Part shown: piece by piece, positions 34,374 to 42,722 of the stretch
Position numbering within the stretch: the first letter of the stretch is position 1
Layout of the letters: each line of letters opens with the position of its first letter
DNA from: Ignavibacterium sp.
Lineage (GTDB): Bacteria; Zixibacteria; MSB-5A5; GN15; PGXB01
NCBI GenBank assembly: GCA_020724775.1
Contig: DYGG01000012.1
Location: forward strand, 1-60,124
DNA length: 60,124 nucleotides
Reading direction: 5' to 3'
The notes under the pieces: model-generated
What the model saw: the letters and a program-made list of their open reading frames with translations, nothing else
What the model was told of the DNA's origin: nothing
Database searches by the model: none
Program-made: the position numbers and the translations under genes

Positions 34374-35101
34374 TTATCTGATTATACTGGAATAAATAAT
34401 CGATGTTTCGCGAAAAAACAGTTGCCGGATAAATGCCTCTATGATATGAAGCCTCAGACTGTTTTCCCAAAGACTGAGGCTCATGAAACAATGTTGCGTT
34501 GGAGTATTGGTCTCTACGGCGGCTGGATATCCGGCGCTTTCGAAAGCGAGTTTGAGCCAGCCAATCAGTTCTTTATCAACCTGCGAGACTTCGGTCAGCC
34601 TGACTTTGTAGTTGCACATACCGCCGGGGGGGATTGCTTCCAGGCGGCCGGCCGCTTTCAGTCCTTTGACATTCAAGCCGACTTCAACGCAACTGTTGGT
34701 GGCCGGACCAATCATGGCGAATTGCTTTTTCCGGCGCAGGCTGACATACCCTTTTTTGGGGCGATTTCGAATTCGCCAAAGCCTTTGATTTGTTTCATGA
34801 GGGACTCATGAATGGGACGGAGAGCCTCTTTGGGACCGGAATAGATACCGGAGATGACATCATCTTCAGATATTGCATTCGCTTTGGCGGCCGACGCGCC
34901 GTCACTCTTGAGTACATAATGCACGAGCGTGTTGGCATTACCATACCCCATCCCGAGTTTTTCCTGAAGCATGGAACGGAGTTCGCCATGTTTGGTCAGT
35001 CCGCTATCGCGAATGATTTTTACCAGTTGCTCCAGGGTCTTGCCGGTTCTGGTCTGGATATTCTTCAGTTGGGTTTGAATAGCCTGTTCGGGAGTCGCCA
35101 T
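34374..35101 (-). pseudogene. DUF4287/DUF5655 gene interrupted by a frameshift
   Basis: Residues 1-115 of the first frame (34712-35101) match a DUF4287 opening (QLKNIQTRTGKTLEQLVKII ... KHGELRSMLQEKLGMGYGNANTLVHYVL) and lead into the DUF5655-like half, which continues in the -1 frame (34374-34715: MIGPATNSCVEVGLNVKGLKAAGRLEAIPPGGMCNYKVRL). The frames join exactly at A-AAA-AAG (34751-34757), where one missing base in the A run, or a -1 slip, restores PKKGYVSLRRKKQFAMIGPA. After the conserved end near 34530 an unrelated tail of about 50 residues runs through a hairpin, suggesting the natural stop was also lost. Pseudogene or sequence error is likeliest; programmed frameshifting is possible. Function unknown. 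Confidence 0.75.
34450..34481. repeat. Inverted repeat inside the tail of the frameshifted gene
   Basis: AGCCTCAG (34450-34457) and CTGAGGCT (34474-34481) form an 8-bp stem, extendable past one mismatch. It probably was a transcription terminator beyond the original stop of the DUF5655-like gene, now inside its extended open frame. Confidence 0.45.
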
Positions 35102-35191
35102 AAAGATATTATTCTTCCATTTTCTGGTAATACGTCATGGAAACTGTATAAAGTTGAGATGTATTCGCCGACCGTTGCAGGTCAAATCGAT

Positions 35192-35959
35192 TTACAACTT
35201 CAGGCAGGCTTCCATGCTAAGCCAGAAAAGCCGCTCTTTGGTTGGGAGCCGCAAGTTTTCTCCTCTTGTGTCCCACTCTTCTCCAGAGACATCATCACCG
35301 CCGGTAAGTATGTACCCCAGTTTGACCTTGCGGAATTGCGCTACCGCCAGGAGAGCCGCTGCTTCCATCTCGACTGCCACGCACCCCTCTTTCTTCCGTA
35401 ACGCAATTTTGGAAACCGTTTCTCGGAATAAGCCGTCGGTAGTCCAGACTTTTCCCGTCCGATATGATTCACGGTGGCTCTCGAATACGGTTGTTATCGC
35501 TTTGATTACTTTCTTGTTCACATCTATTTCGCGGGAAGGTTCCAGATAGTGATATGATGTCCCTTCGTCTCGAACTGCCGCGCTGGGGACAACAAACTCG
35601 CCACGTGGAATACTCTTGTCAAGGACGCCGGCGCTTCCGCAGGCGATGAATTTCCTGCCACCAAGACCGATGGCTAACTCCAGAAACGCGGCGGAGACTG
35701 ATGCCCCTATCAAGGGGAAAAAGAAGACTATCGGACAGCCTTTATATTCCATCCTATAGAATGGATTGGTGCCGTAAACTCCCCGGTCTTCGAATATTTT
35801 CTGGGCGCCGGTATTATTCGCAACCTTCTCCACAACATCCTTGAAAAAGCAGATAATACAGCGTTCCCAATTCGCAATCTTACTGACGAAGTGCCGCGGT
35901 TCGATTATTGCCGCTGTCGACCGGTCATACTCCAGAATGGGAAATCTTCTTTTACGCAT
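35192..35959 (-). CDS. Nucleoside phosphorylase (PNP/UDP family)
   Basis: The family cleaves nucleosides with phosphate to free base and ribose-1-phosphate in salvage. The 255-residue product has the expected landmarks: GGRKFIACGSAGVL, VPSAAVRDEGTSYHY, the substrate-binding VAVEMEAAALLAVAQF and LTGGDDVSGEEWDTR. The size and EMEAAAL motif fit uridine phosphorylase-like enzymes, but purine specificity cannot be excluded. The ATG at 35959 has GAGGGAGAAATGTA before it. It stands alone. Confidence 0.85.
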   Translation of the reverse strand: MRKRRFPILEYDRSTAAIIEPRHFVSKIANWERCIICFFKDVVEKVANNTGAQKIFEDRGVYGTNPFYRMEYKGCPIVFFFPLIGASVSAAFLELAIGLGGRKFIACGSAGVLDKSIPRGEFVVPSAAVRDEGTSYHYLEPSREIDVNKKVIKAITTVFESHRESYRTGKVWTTDGLFRETVSKIALRKKEGCVAVEMEAAALLAVAQFRKVKLGYILTGGDDVSGEEWDTRGENLRLPTKERLFWLSMEACLKL

Positions 35960-36009
35960 TACATTTCTCCCTCCCTCAATTCAACAGATAACGAGAGTCA
36001 GCCTCTTTT

Positions 36010-36957
36010 TTATTCTTTATATATCGATGTCTCTATTTGTTTTCCCTGAAGATAGTGCCCGCGGTACATCCCGGGGGTGTTGAAGGGGAGAGCGATATTG
36101 CCCCTCCGGTCGATGGCGACCAGACCACCGGTGCCGCCGAGTTCCTGGAAACGCCCGAATATTACCTTCTCCGCGGCCTCGACGAGAGTCAGTCCGCGGT
36201 ATCGCATCAAAGCGGAAAGGTCATAGGCGACGACGGCGCGAATGATAAACTCTCCGTGACCGGTGGCCGACACAGCGCAGGTCTGGTTGTCGGCATAGGT
36301 TCCGGCGCCGATAAGCGGCGAATCGCCGATTCGTCCGTGGCGGCTGTTGGTCATACCGCCGGTGGAGGTTGCCGCGGCAAGATTACCCGATTGGTCGAGC
36401 GCGACCGCGCCAACGGTGCCGAATTTCTGCTCGCTATCAGATTCCGAACCGGAGCGACTTCGCTCATTCCTTTTCTTCTCGAGTTCTATTGCCTTCTGAA
36501 GTTGCTGCCATCGGTTTTCGGTGAAAAAGTATTCATCCGGCATCATTTCGAGTCCGTTCAGACGGGCGAACTCCTCGGCGCCGTCACGAGCCAGCAGAAG
36601 ATGCGGAGTTTTCTCCATCACCAGTCGGGCCAAATCTATCGGATTTTTGATATTCCGCACCCCAGCCACGGCTCCGGCTTTGAGCGTAGCGCCCTCCATG
36701 ATAGCGGCATCCATCTCATTTCTTCCGGCATTGGTGAAGACCGCGCCCCGGCCGGCATTGAAGAGAGGGGAATCCTCCATAACATTGACCGCCTTTTGCA
36801 CCGCATCAAGGGCGGTACCCCCCGACTCGAGAATCTTATATCCCGCCGTCAGCGCTTCGCGCAGGCCGTCATGATACCTCTTTTCCAGTTCCGGGGTCAT
36901 AGCGCTCTTCGCGATCGCCCCGGCCCCGCCATGGATGACGATTCCGAAGGAAGGCAT
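36010..36957 (-). CDS. Isoaspartyl peptidase / plant-type L-asparaginase (Ntn hydrolase)
   Basis: This enzyme self-cleaves to expose an N-terminal threonine that hydrolyses isoaspartyl dipeptides or asparagine. The 315-residue precursor starts MPSFGIVIHGGAGAI, with the activation site GTVGAVALDQ (nucleophile Thr near residue 182) and TGGMTNSRHGRIGDSPLIGAGTYAD. The linker before the Thr is Ser/Arg rich (RNERSRSGSESDSEQKFG), as expected for the flexible cleavage region. GTGGLVAID near the end completes the active site. It follows no operon partner. Confidence 0.9.
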   Translation of the reverse strand: MPSFGIVIHGGAGAIAKSAMTPELEKRYHDGLREALTAGYKILESGGTALDAVQKAVNVMEDSPLFNAGRGAVFTNAGRNEMDAAIMEGATLKAGAVAGVRNIKNPIDLARLVMEKTPHLLLARDGAEEFARLNGLEMMPDEYFFTENRWQQLQKAIELEKKRNERSRSGSESDSEQKFGTVGAVALDQSGNLAAATSTGGMTNSRHGRIGDSPLIGAGTYADNQTCAVSATGHGEFIIRAVVAYDLSALMRYRGLTLVEAAEKVIFGRFQELGGTGGLVAIDRRGNIALPFNTPGMYRGHYLQGKQIETSIYKE

Positions 36958-37092
36958 GCCCTAAGATAATTGCCTGGGGAGCGAGAGTAAAGAGGCGATA
37001 TTCACACAATGAGCGACCCCTGTCACGGATGGCTATCTGTGATTAAAGGTCAAGGTCGGGCGGATGAAGGAAATCTGCCGCACACAGAATGG

Positions 37093-37680
37093 TCAGAAAT
37101 AGCAGGGGGAATTTCCTTCGGGAGAAGCAGTTGTATATGCAAGACCTAAATATGTATAAATTTTCTGCCAGAACAGAGGGTCATTAGACCCGATGCCCCT
37201 GCAATAATTCCCGAACGATTCAATTGTTTCTAACTCATTGAAGCGGTCATCCTTGAACCGCATTTCCCGCGAATCAATCGGTGTCGGCATTATCTCGATG
37301 ATGACTTGCTGAAATTGCAGAGTACCAGGCTCTAAATCTTTCAGTCTAGCCATTTTTTCATCATCAACGAATGAACTCAGAATCATGAGCGGGATATTCC
37401 CATACGACCGCAAGCTTTTCTCGAATTCTTGATCAAAATCTTGTCTGCCAGAAAGAATGAGGAATTCATTAGCAATCCGGAGTTTTAGTGCTGTGTCAAT
37501 TTGGAAGACATCATGTCCTTGAAGGGCGGATGTGGGGTGAAATCGCGGGTAAGACCTCTCTTGAAGCGCGAGACTTACGATTTCAAGTATGTGTTCAGCT
37601 TCGCTTATTGTCATCGTCTGGATCAAAATGTGACCATTGCTCCACCAGAAGAGAAATGCACAATTCTGCAATACAAGCAA
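37093..37680 (-). CDS. Unknown gene beside the CBS-HEPN gene
   Basis: The open frame of 195 codons begins at TTG 37680, nine bases after the CBS-HEPN stop; an ATG at 37614 would give 173 residues. Neither has a convincing ribosome-binding site. The product is acidic and soluble, with TISEAEHILEIVSLALQERS, FQQVIIEIMPTPIDSREMRFKD and SFGNYCRGIGSNDPLFWQKIYTYLGL; I do not recognise a family. Its base composition is visibly AT-richer than the chromosome around it. Position and composition suggest it is co-inherited and co-transcribed with the HEPN gene, perhaps as a partner or antidote, which is inference. Confidence 0.6.
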   Translation of the reverse strand: MLVLQNCAFLFWWSNGHILIQTMTISEAEHILEIVSLALQERSYPRFHPTSALQGHDVFQIDTALKLRIANEFLILSGRQDFDQEFEKSLRSYGNIPLMILSSFVDDEKMARLKDLEPGTLQFQQVIIEIMPTPIDSREMRFKDDRFNELETIESFGNYCRGIGSNDPLFWQKIYTYLGLAYTTASPEGNSPCYF

Positions 37681-37688
37681 GCAGGGTT

Positions 37689-38843
37689 CTAAATCACTCC
37701 AATCCCCACAAGTTTTCGCATGAAATGCGCAAATTTCCTCAATGTTTCTAAGTCGGATTCAACGATGCCATCCGGGTCAAAGTGCATCACTTCGTTTCTG
37801 ATCTGCCTAATTTTGTCGAGTTCTTGGATGAATAACTTTCTGTCAATTCTTAATTCTAATATATTCCATCGTTCTTCATTCTCCAGGAGACGAACATATT
37901 CACCAAACGTCAGGTCATTGCTCGAATCAATTGTTCTATCCGTGTCATCTGGGTCTTTCACTGCGGCGAGGTCTTGCTGACCGAATTTATTATCTATTAA
38001 CATTCTCAGATGGTTCTCAATTTCGCCAATGAGAAGAAACGGTTCGGCTAATTGACGGAACTGCATACTGAGGTCTGCTGTGGTAACCATTCCAGTAACA
38101 ACTTTCCTATCATCACGAACTAGAACGTAATGATTTGCTACTATGGTATCAATAGATTCGAACAAAGATGTGTCAGACTGGACTTCGACATGTCTATCCA
38201 TACAATCTCTGACAAATTCGCACTTAATACCATTAGCTAAACGCTGACCGATTGAGTACCAGCTAATGACACCTTTCACGTCTCTATCAGAAGTCATCAC
38301 CGGCAGATGACTACATCCATTGACCATCATGATTGTTATCGCTTCTTTAATCGTTGCATGCGGGCTAATTTGATTATGTAACATGTTGGCTTCCTTCAGC
38401 TTTCCAATCCTATATGTCGGGTCAGAATGCTTTTCCGCTAACATGTTATCATATGCCATTCCTTCTGAAGTCTGGGTATCAGCAATTTCGGATAACTCAG
38501 TTCTCAAGAGCTCAAACGTAATCGGTCCGTCAATATACGTTGAGTCAAAATCAGGTTTAGTTACCAGCCCAAATCTCTCCAGCACTTTTCTAATATTAAT
38601 AACTACCCAATTCCCTCGCCTTTCAGCTTTAAACCACCGAAGAAAATCTCTTACTCTTACACTTTCGACTTCCTTACCTGCCTTGAGTTGTTCCGCAATG
38701 TCACTCAATCTCTCATTGTACTTTCCATACCATAGGATACCATCCGAAAGTATGGGGAGCGTCCTAGCAATTTCTGCGTACTGCTCAGAATAAGATTTTC
38801 CCTCTAAAGTCTCCTTGTCTTTGTCATCGCCTTGTTCTTGCAT
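37689..38843 (-). CDS. CBS-pair protein with C-terminal HEPN domain
   Basis: The 384-residue product starts at an ATG behind GGAGAG. An N-terminal region (1-130) of unknown type precedes two CBS motifs (about 150-210 and 215-265: HATIKEAITIMMVNGCSHLPV, then TSLFESIDTIVANHYVLVRDD), which usually bind adenine nucleotides. Residues about 275-384 resemble Swt1-type HEPN domains (FLLIGEIENHLRMLIDNKF ...), with the Rx4H signature R349-N-E-V-M-H354 of HEPN ribonucleases. A nucleotide-gated RNase toxin or defence protein is a fair reading. It is AT-rich relative to neighbours and lies 138 bases from the 3' end of ssrA. Confidence 0.78.
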   Translation of the reverse strand: MQEQGDDKDKETLEGKSYSEQYAEIARTLPILSDGILWYGKYNERLSDIAEQLKAGKEVESVRVRDFLRWFKAERRGNWVVINIRKVLERFGLVTKPDFDSTYIDGPITFELLRTELSEIADTQTSEGMAYDNMLAEKHSDPTYRIGKLKEANMLHNQISPHATIKEAITIMMVNGCSHLPVMTSDRDVKGVISWYSIGQRLANGIKCEFVRDCMDRHVEVQSDTSLFESIDTIVANHYVLVRDDRKVVTGMVTTADLSMQFRQLAEPFLLIGEIENHLRMLIDNKFGQQDLAAVKDPDDTDRTIDSSNDLTFGEYVRLLENEERWNILELRIDRKLFIQELDKIRQIRNEVMHFDPDGIVESDLETLRKFAHFMRKLVGIGVI

Positions 38844-38980
38844 ATGTCTCTCCAGTCAAAGTAATTCGGAAGTACTGTGGACACGAACTAACATTTTTAG
38901 ATTTGAAGCACCCTGGGACTTGTGTCCACTTACATCCCCCTATAGTAACGAAGCCGAACACACCTAAAAATCCTCAAATA

Positions 38981-39347
38981 TGGTGGAGGTGGGGGGAGTC
39001 GAACCCCCGTCCGAAATAAGCGCCAGACCATCCTCTACGTGCGTAGCCGTCTCTTTATTTCTCGCCGCCTTACCTGCCGAGCGGCAGGCCAGTAAGACGG
39101 CCAGCCTTTGATTTTAAGCCGGCCTTAAAGGCGTCAACCAGCCGAGCCTTCCTGTCCGACGCTCCACATCAGCCCGGAAAGACAGCAGGCTGAGGAAGCG
39201 GGTCACCTAAGAGTTAAACTCGATTAGGCAGCCATGGCGTAGTTGTATTCGCCACTTGTTGTGGTTACCGGATGTTTAACGAGCAATCCGGAGTCCCTCG
39301 GCACGCCAACAATCCCACACTTACCCCGTCGAAACCGGTACACCCCC
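38981..39347 (-). ncRNA. ssrA: tmRNA
   Basis: tmRNA rescues stalled ribosomes by acting first as tRNA-Ala and then as a short mRNA. The 5' end GGGGGTG (39347 downward) pairs with CACCTCC before the encoded ACCA at 38981-38984, and TTCGACGGGG follows as in other tmRNAs; the 3' T-arm reads GGGTTCGACTCCC. The 367-base length is normal. The tag frame ends at TAA 39224-39226 and reads GEYNYAMAA if resumed at Gly (39251-39253), close to Bacteroidetes tags such as GETNYALAA. The Gly resume codon is inferred by alignment of pattern, not proven. Confidence 0.93.
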
Positions 39348-39368
39348 AAAAAACTGTCAGCGAACTAT

Positions 39369-39386
39369 CCCACTGCAAGCAGTGGG
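39369..39386. repeat. Inverted repeat in the ssrA leader
   Basis: CCCACTGC and GCAGTGGG form an 8-bp stem with a two-base centre, about 20 bases upstream of the mature tmRNA end. It could help processing of the precursor or be a protein site. Confidence 0.4.
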
Positions 39387-39442
39387 GCACCATTCTGGCG
39401 CCGGAATTCATACCGAGAAGTTGAGCGTTGGTTCCGTTTAGC

Positions 39443-39470
39443 AATATATATAATCGGTCAGAATAGTCAA
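39443..39470 (-). promoter_or_regulatory. ssrA promoter
   Basis: On the minus strand TTGACT (39465-39470) and TATATT (39443-39448) are 16 bases apart, about 95 bases upstream of the mature tmRNA 5' end. Strength and position fit a constitutive stable-RNA promoter. Confidence 0.65.
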
Positions 39471-39834
39471 TTGTTTCAGGAAATCGTCGAGGGGAAAAAG
39501 AATCGGCCGGACGCCGACATATGCGGCTCCTTCCCGTCCGCGTTCATCGACATGTAAAGCGGTTGCTTACCGGTTTGCCTTGCGACAGTCTTCGCGGATC
39601 TCCCGAAAGTGTACAAATCCCCCAAAAACCATATCATTCGGTAGCCGTTGAAGTTACTTTTTGGCCTTTAGATGGTTGTAATATTAACTGCAGTTTCGCT
39701 TCTTATTCCTGATAGTCAAAGGCCAATTTTTGTGTCGCAGCGTCGAAAAGAGTGGATAGTCAAAGCGAGAGTTTCGTCTTTAATGATGGTAAATCTGTCG
39801 AAGAGCCATTATTTTAACTGTTAACCATATAAGA
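39471..39834. other. Intergenic region upstream of ssrA and the 39.8-kb lipoprotein
   Basis: Apart from possible promoter elements for the gene to its right, I see no gene, repeat or structured element in this stretch between the two divergent transcription units. Confidence 0.45.
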
Positions 39835-40509
39835 ATGGAGACAATGATAAGGAGAATCATAATTACATTGGTGATTTTTACGGCCGCAATAATCATCGGC
39901 AGTTCGTGCGATGATGACAGTCAGAAACCGCCCGAAGTCAATACCTGGATTTACCCTAATGAAGTCGGTGACTGGTGGGTTTACCAGGTGGCTGATTCGC
40001 TCAGTTCCGATATCGATACAATTCGAGTCAGGATAGAAGGTAGAGACACCCTGAATACCGGTGACTCCGTAACTGTTTGGGTTCTTAACGATGGCGATGA
40101 AACCGACACCAATTATCTTCATATCGGATACGGTTTCCTTACCACCGACTCCGGACCGGTAATACGTTATGACACTGTTTTCGTATACCTGAGCAAGAAT
40201 CCGACCAGCCTCAGCGACATCATGATTTTCCCCCTGCGAGTTGGTGACTTCTGGGGCGGCGTGATGGCAGGGGATACGGTCAGAGTGGTAGAAAAGAAGA
40301 GGATTCAGACCCGGGCGGGGGATTTTGATGCCTATCTGGTGCAGACCACGAGGCATCAATTCGAGAACGTAATCGATTCCAAGAAATGGGTGGTGCATTA
40401 TCTGGGTATGGCACGATGGGACTTTGTCTGGCTGAGCGGAACGATGCAGGGGCATGAGGGTTGGGAACTGCTCAACTGGCTTCCGGAAGGGGCTTTCTCG
40501 ACTCCTTAA
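39835..40509 (+). CDS. Lipoprotein of unknown function
   Basis: The product is 224 residues from ATG 39835, or 221 from ATG 39844, which has GGAG four bases upstream. The signal ends at GSSC (lipobox), followed by DDDSQKPP. The mature domain begins WIYPNEVGDWWVYQVADSL and contains several beta-strand pairs (TIRVRIEGRD, VTVWVLNDGDET, DTVRVVEKKRIQTRAGDFDAYLVQTTRHQF). The NEVGDWWVY ... AGDFDAY pattern recurs in uncharacterised lipoproteins of this phylum group. No operon partner is seen. Confidence 0.7.
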   Translation: METMIRRIIITLVIFTAAIIIGSSCDDDSQKPPEVNTWIYPNEVGDWWVYQVADSLSSDIDTIRVRIEGRDTLNTGDSVTVWVLNDGDETDTNYLHIGYGFLTTDSGPVIRYDTVFVYLSKNPTSLSDIMIFPLRVGDFWGGVMAGDTVRVVEKKRIQTRAGDFDAYLVQTTRHQFENVIDSKKWVVHYLGMARWDFVWLSGTMQGHEGWELLNWLPEGAFSTP

Positions 40510-40615
40510 AGAGGACTCTTGATGTTTGGTTTGACAATAAACGAACTGGCCTGAAACTTAAATTGTCGCTGACACGTAAAAGAGAGTACCCCATCCAGTA
40601 TGCAGAAGATTGCGC

Positions 40616-40645
40616 TTGACAAAAATGGATGGGACGCGATATTAT
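40616..40645 (+). promoter_or_regulatory. Promoter of the TonB-domain gene
   Basis: TTGACA at 40616-40621 and TATTAT at 40640-40645 with an 18-base spacer lie about 70 bases before the ATG at 40717. The match to consensus is good, with a GGGAGG ribosome-binding site downstream. Confidence 0.65.
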
Positions 40646-40716
40646 TAATAGACTAAATCTCCCACGAGCGACATCCGATAAAAGAGTAAACTAACTTTCT
40701 CATTTGGGGAGGTGTT

Positions 40717-41115
40717 ATGCTGAAGCGAATCGTGGCAGTGGCGGCCCTCCTGATACTCTTTTTGTTCCTTACTCTTCCGACTCTCTACGCCAAGGACAAA
40801 AAATACCCCGGCGAGGATGATTTTGTGGTGGCGGAAGTGCCGGCCGTTATGACTCTTAGCACTCCGCCGGTCTATCCCGATTCCGCCAGGAACCACAAGG
40901 TCGAGGGGATAGTCTGGGTCAAAGCCCTGGTTGACGACAACGGAGCGGTAGTCGAAGCGAAAATTGTGAAGTGCTCCGCCAAGGATTGCGGATTTGAAGA
41001 AGCGGCGCTGGAAGCGGCAAAACGATGTCAATATACTCCGGCGATGCAAAATGGAAAGCCAGTTGCGGTCTGGGTTACCTATAAGGTAGAATTCGCACTT
41101 GCCGACGGTATGTAA
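40717..41115 (+). CDS. Exported TonB C-terminal-domain protein
   Basis: The product has 132 residues: a signal or anchor helix (about 4-25) and a TonB C-terminal domain (about 45-128) with the pattern STPPVYPDSARNHKVEGIVWVKALVDDNGAVVEAKIVKCS and AALEAAKRCQYTPAMQNGKPVAVWVTYKVEF. Full TonB proteins have a long Pro-rich linker that is absent here, so this is a short form, perhaps an adaptor rather than an energy transducer for outer-membrane receptors. Two cysteines (KCSAKDCGF) may form a disulfide. A perfect terminator follows. Confidence 0.85.
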   Translation: MLKRIVAVAALLILFLFLTLPTLYAKDKKYPGEDDFVVAEVPAVMTLSTPPVYPDSARNHKVEGIVWVKALVDDNGAVVEAKIVKCSAKDCGFEEAALEAAKRCQYTPAMQNGKPVAVWVTYKVEFALADGM

Positions 41116-41149
41116 GAAGAGATTAAAAACGCCGCATACTCCAGCCATA

Positions 41150-41176
41150 AGCCCCGACCGAGTCGGGGCTTTTTTT
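41150..41176 (+). terminator. Intrinsic terminator of the TonB-domain gene
   Basis: AGCCCCGAC (41150-41158) pairs perfectly with GTCGGGGCT (41162-41170), with a three-base loop and a run of T beginning at 41170, a textbook Rho-independent terminator. Confidence 0.95.
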
Positions 41177-41261
41177 GGGCGGCAGCGTTGGAATGTTCAA
41201 TCGCCTTTTCGAAGAGTTAAGTTTCCGCTTGTCTCCCTCAATATCTCAGTTTGGCCCTCAC

Positions 41262-42494
41262 TTATTTCTTCTGATGCCTCAATTCTGCCGCCATCTCCTT
41301 TATTTCGGCCAGGTCACGCACCATCTCACTCCAACCGTACCAGAGTGCGTAATCAGGATTGGCATGAAATGCCCCCTGAAACGCTCTCATCCTGTGTTTC
41401 AAATGCATCTCAAAAAGGGTCTGCTCGATAACGGTCGGGGCATCATGAAAGGTCAATAAATCGGGGAATGGATAGGCATATTTCTCCGGTTTCGTCAAAA
41501 CGGAGTCCCGGTAGAGGTCGGCAATGACCCGAATCGCCTCGGCGAGGAGATGGTCAGCCGCCTTTATCATGCTGTCCCCCTTGGCAATTTCAGCCCGGGC
41601 AAAATTCTCGGAATGGCATTGGCTGCAGATATTCAGAAGACGAGCCCGCTCCCGCTCAAAACTTTCCTGGTCCAGGCGGGCGACATCAGCCGCCTTAACG
41701 ACCTCAAGCCGCGCTGTCGGCTGACCCTCGGGGTCAAGCACACCCAGAGCCTGAAGAATGGTAACCTGATCGACTTTCCATTGAGGGTCATCAGGCAAGG
41801 GCAGCCGTACCGCCAGAAATCCCCAGGGGGTACGAACCTCATGATTCCCCTCCGGCATATGGCAGGTCTGGCAGGTCGGCGCCGGGGTGGTTTCCGGCAG
41901 AACGCCGGATTGTCTCAACAGAAAACGAACGCCATGTTTGGAGGAAGAATACATCTCCCACTGGGGATGGTCAAACCCCATATGGCAGGTCTGGCAGGCT
42001 TGCGGTTGCTGCGCTTCCTTGACCGAGAAACTGTGACGGGTATGGCAGCCGTCGCAGGAAGCATGACCAAAAACAGAGCCTTCCGCCTTCAATTTCATAA
42101 CTTCTGATTCATCCTTAAGTCCGATTTTATGGCATCCGCCGCACCCTTTCGCCCCCTGTGTCAGGGCCATCGGGAGAGCGTGCGTGGTCGGCATGGCATT
42201 CATCGCCGCCCAGGATAAAGCATGTTTCCCTTTCCCGAATTGCGCGAATTGCACATCGTGGCATTGGGCACAGGTCTGGGCGGTGGGTGTTAGCGCCCGG
42301 GAAAAGTCCTGGGCGGTCTGATGCGCTGTCCCGTGGCAGATATCGCAGCCAACTTCGTTCTTGCTGTGAAGGCTGACCTGCCAGTCCGCCACTATATGGG
42401 GCGTTTCCTTGAGATGACAGTCAAGGCAGATATCGGCAAACGCCGCTGACGACAAAATGAAAATGAAAACAAGAGAGATTGATACTCCGGTCAT
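41262..42494 (-). CDS. Octaheme c-type cytochrome of the hydroxylamine oxidoreductase family
   Basis: Translation starts at the ATG at 42494 behind GGAGGAGTCT, for 410 residues with a signal peptide ending AFA. Eight CxxCH motifs are visible (CLDCH, CDICH, CAQCH, CGGCH, CDGCH, CQTCH, CQTCH, CSQCH). MYSSSKHGVRF matches the HAO-family YxxSxHG region. Relatives oxidise hydroxylamine or reduce nitrite and hydroxylamine. The Tyr crosslink typical of nitrifier HAO is not evident, so a reductive role like epsilonproteobacterial HAO is likelier. It neighbours the nor genes but is separated by a divergent DUF1697 gene. Confidence 0.85.
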   Translation of the reverse strand: MTGVSISLVFIFILSSAAFADICLDCHLKETPHIVADWQVSLHSKNEVGCDICHGTAHQTAQDFSRALTPTAQTCAQCHDVQFAQFGKGKHALSWAAMNAMPTTHALPMALTQGAKGCGGCHKIGLKDESEVMKLKAEGSVFGHASCDGCHTRHSFSVKEAQQPQACQTCHMGFDHPQWEMYSSSKHGVRFLLRQSGVLPETTPAPTCQTCHMPEGNHEVRTPWGFLAVRLPLPDDPQWKVDQVTILQALGVLDPEGQPTARLEVVKAADVARLDQESFERERARLLNICSQCHSENFARAEIAKGDSMIKAADHLLAEAIRVIADLYRDSVLTKPEKYAYPFPDLLTFHDAPTVIEQTLFEMHLKHRMRAFQGAFHANPDYALWYGWSEMVRDLAEIKEMAAELRHQKK

Positions 42495-42722
42495 AGACTC
42501 CTCCTCAGTGCAGATTTTACTTCAACCTTCGGGGAGGAACATAGAAATCCACGTCTCTTTTGTCAAAGGAATTTTGCGACGGTTCCGTTTGATTTCGAAG
42601 AAGCCTGCCCGCGCCATCTTATTCAAAAAAGCGGCATATAGGATGGATTTTTTGCTTTCGATTTGTCAGCCCCGAAATATATTAGAACAGATAGACCGGG
42701 AAAGGTGGCTTCGAAACAATTG

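Noticed and set aside
36960-37092. Second copy of the ssrA 3' end as an attachment site
   Set aside because: No copy of the T-arm/CCA sequence is found here, so an intact integrated element cannot be claimed.
39251-39280. One-base deletion in the tmRNA tag relative to ANDNYAMAA
   Set aside because: A Gly resume codon gives the intact GEYNYAMAA tag, a pattern known in Bacteroidetes, so no lesion needs to be assumed.
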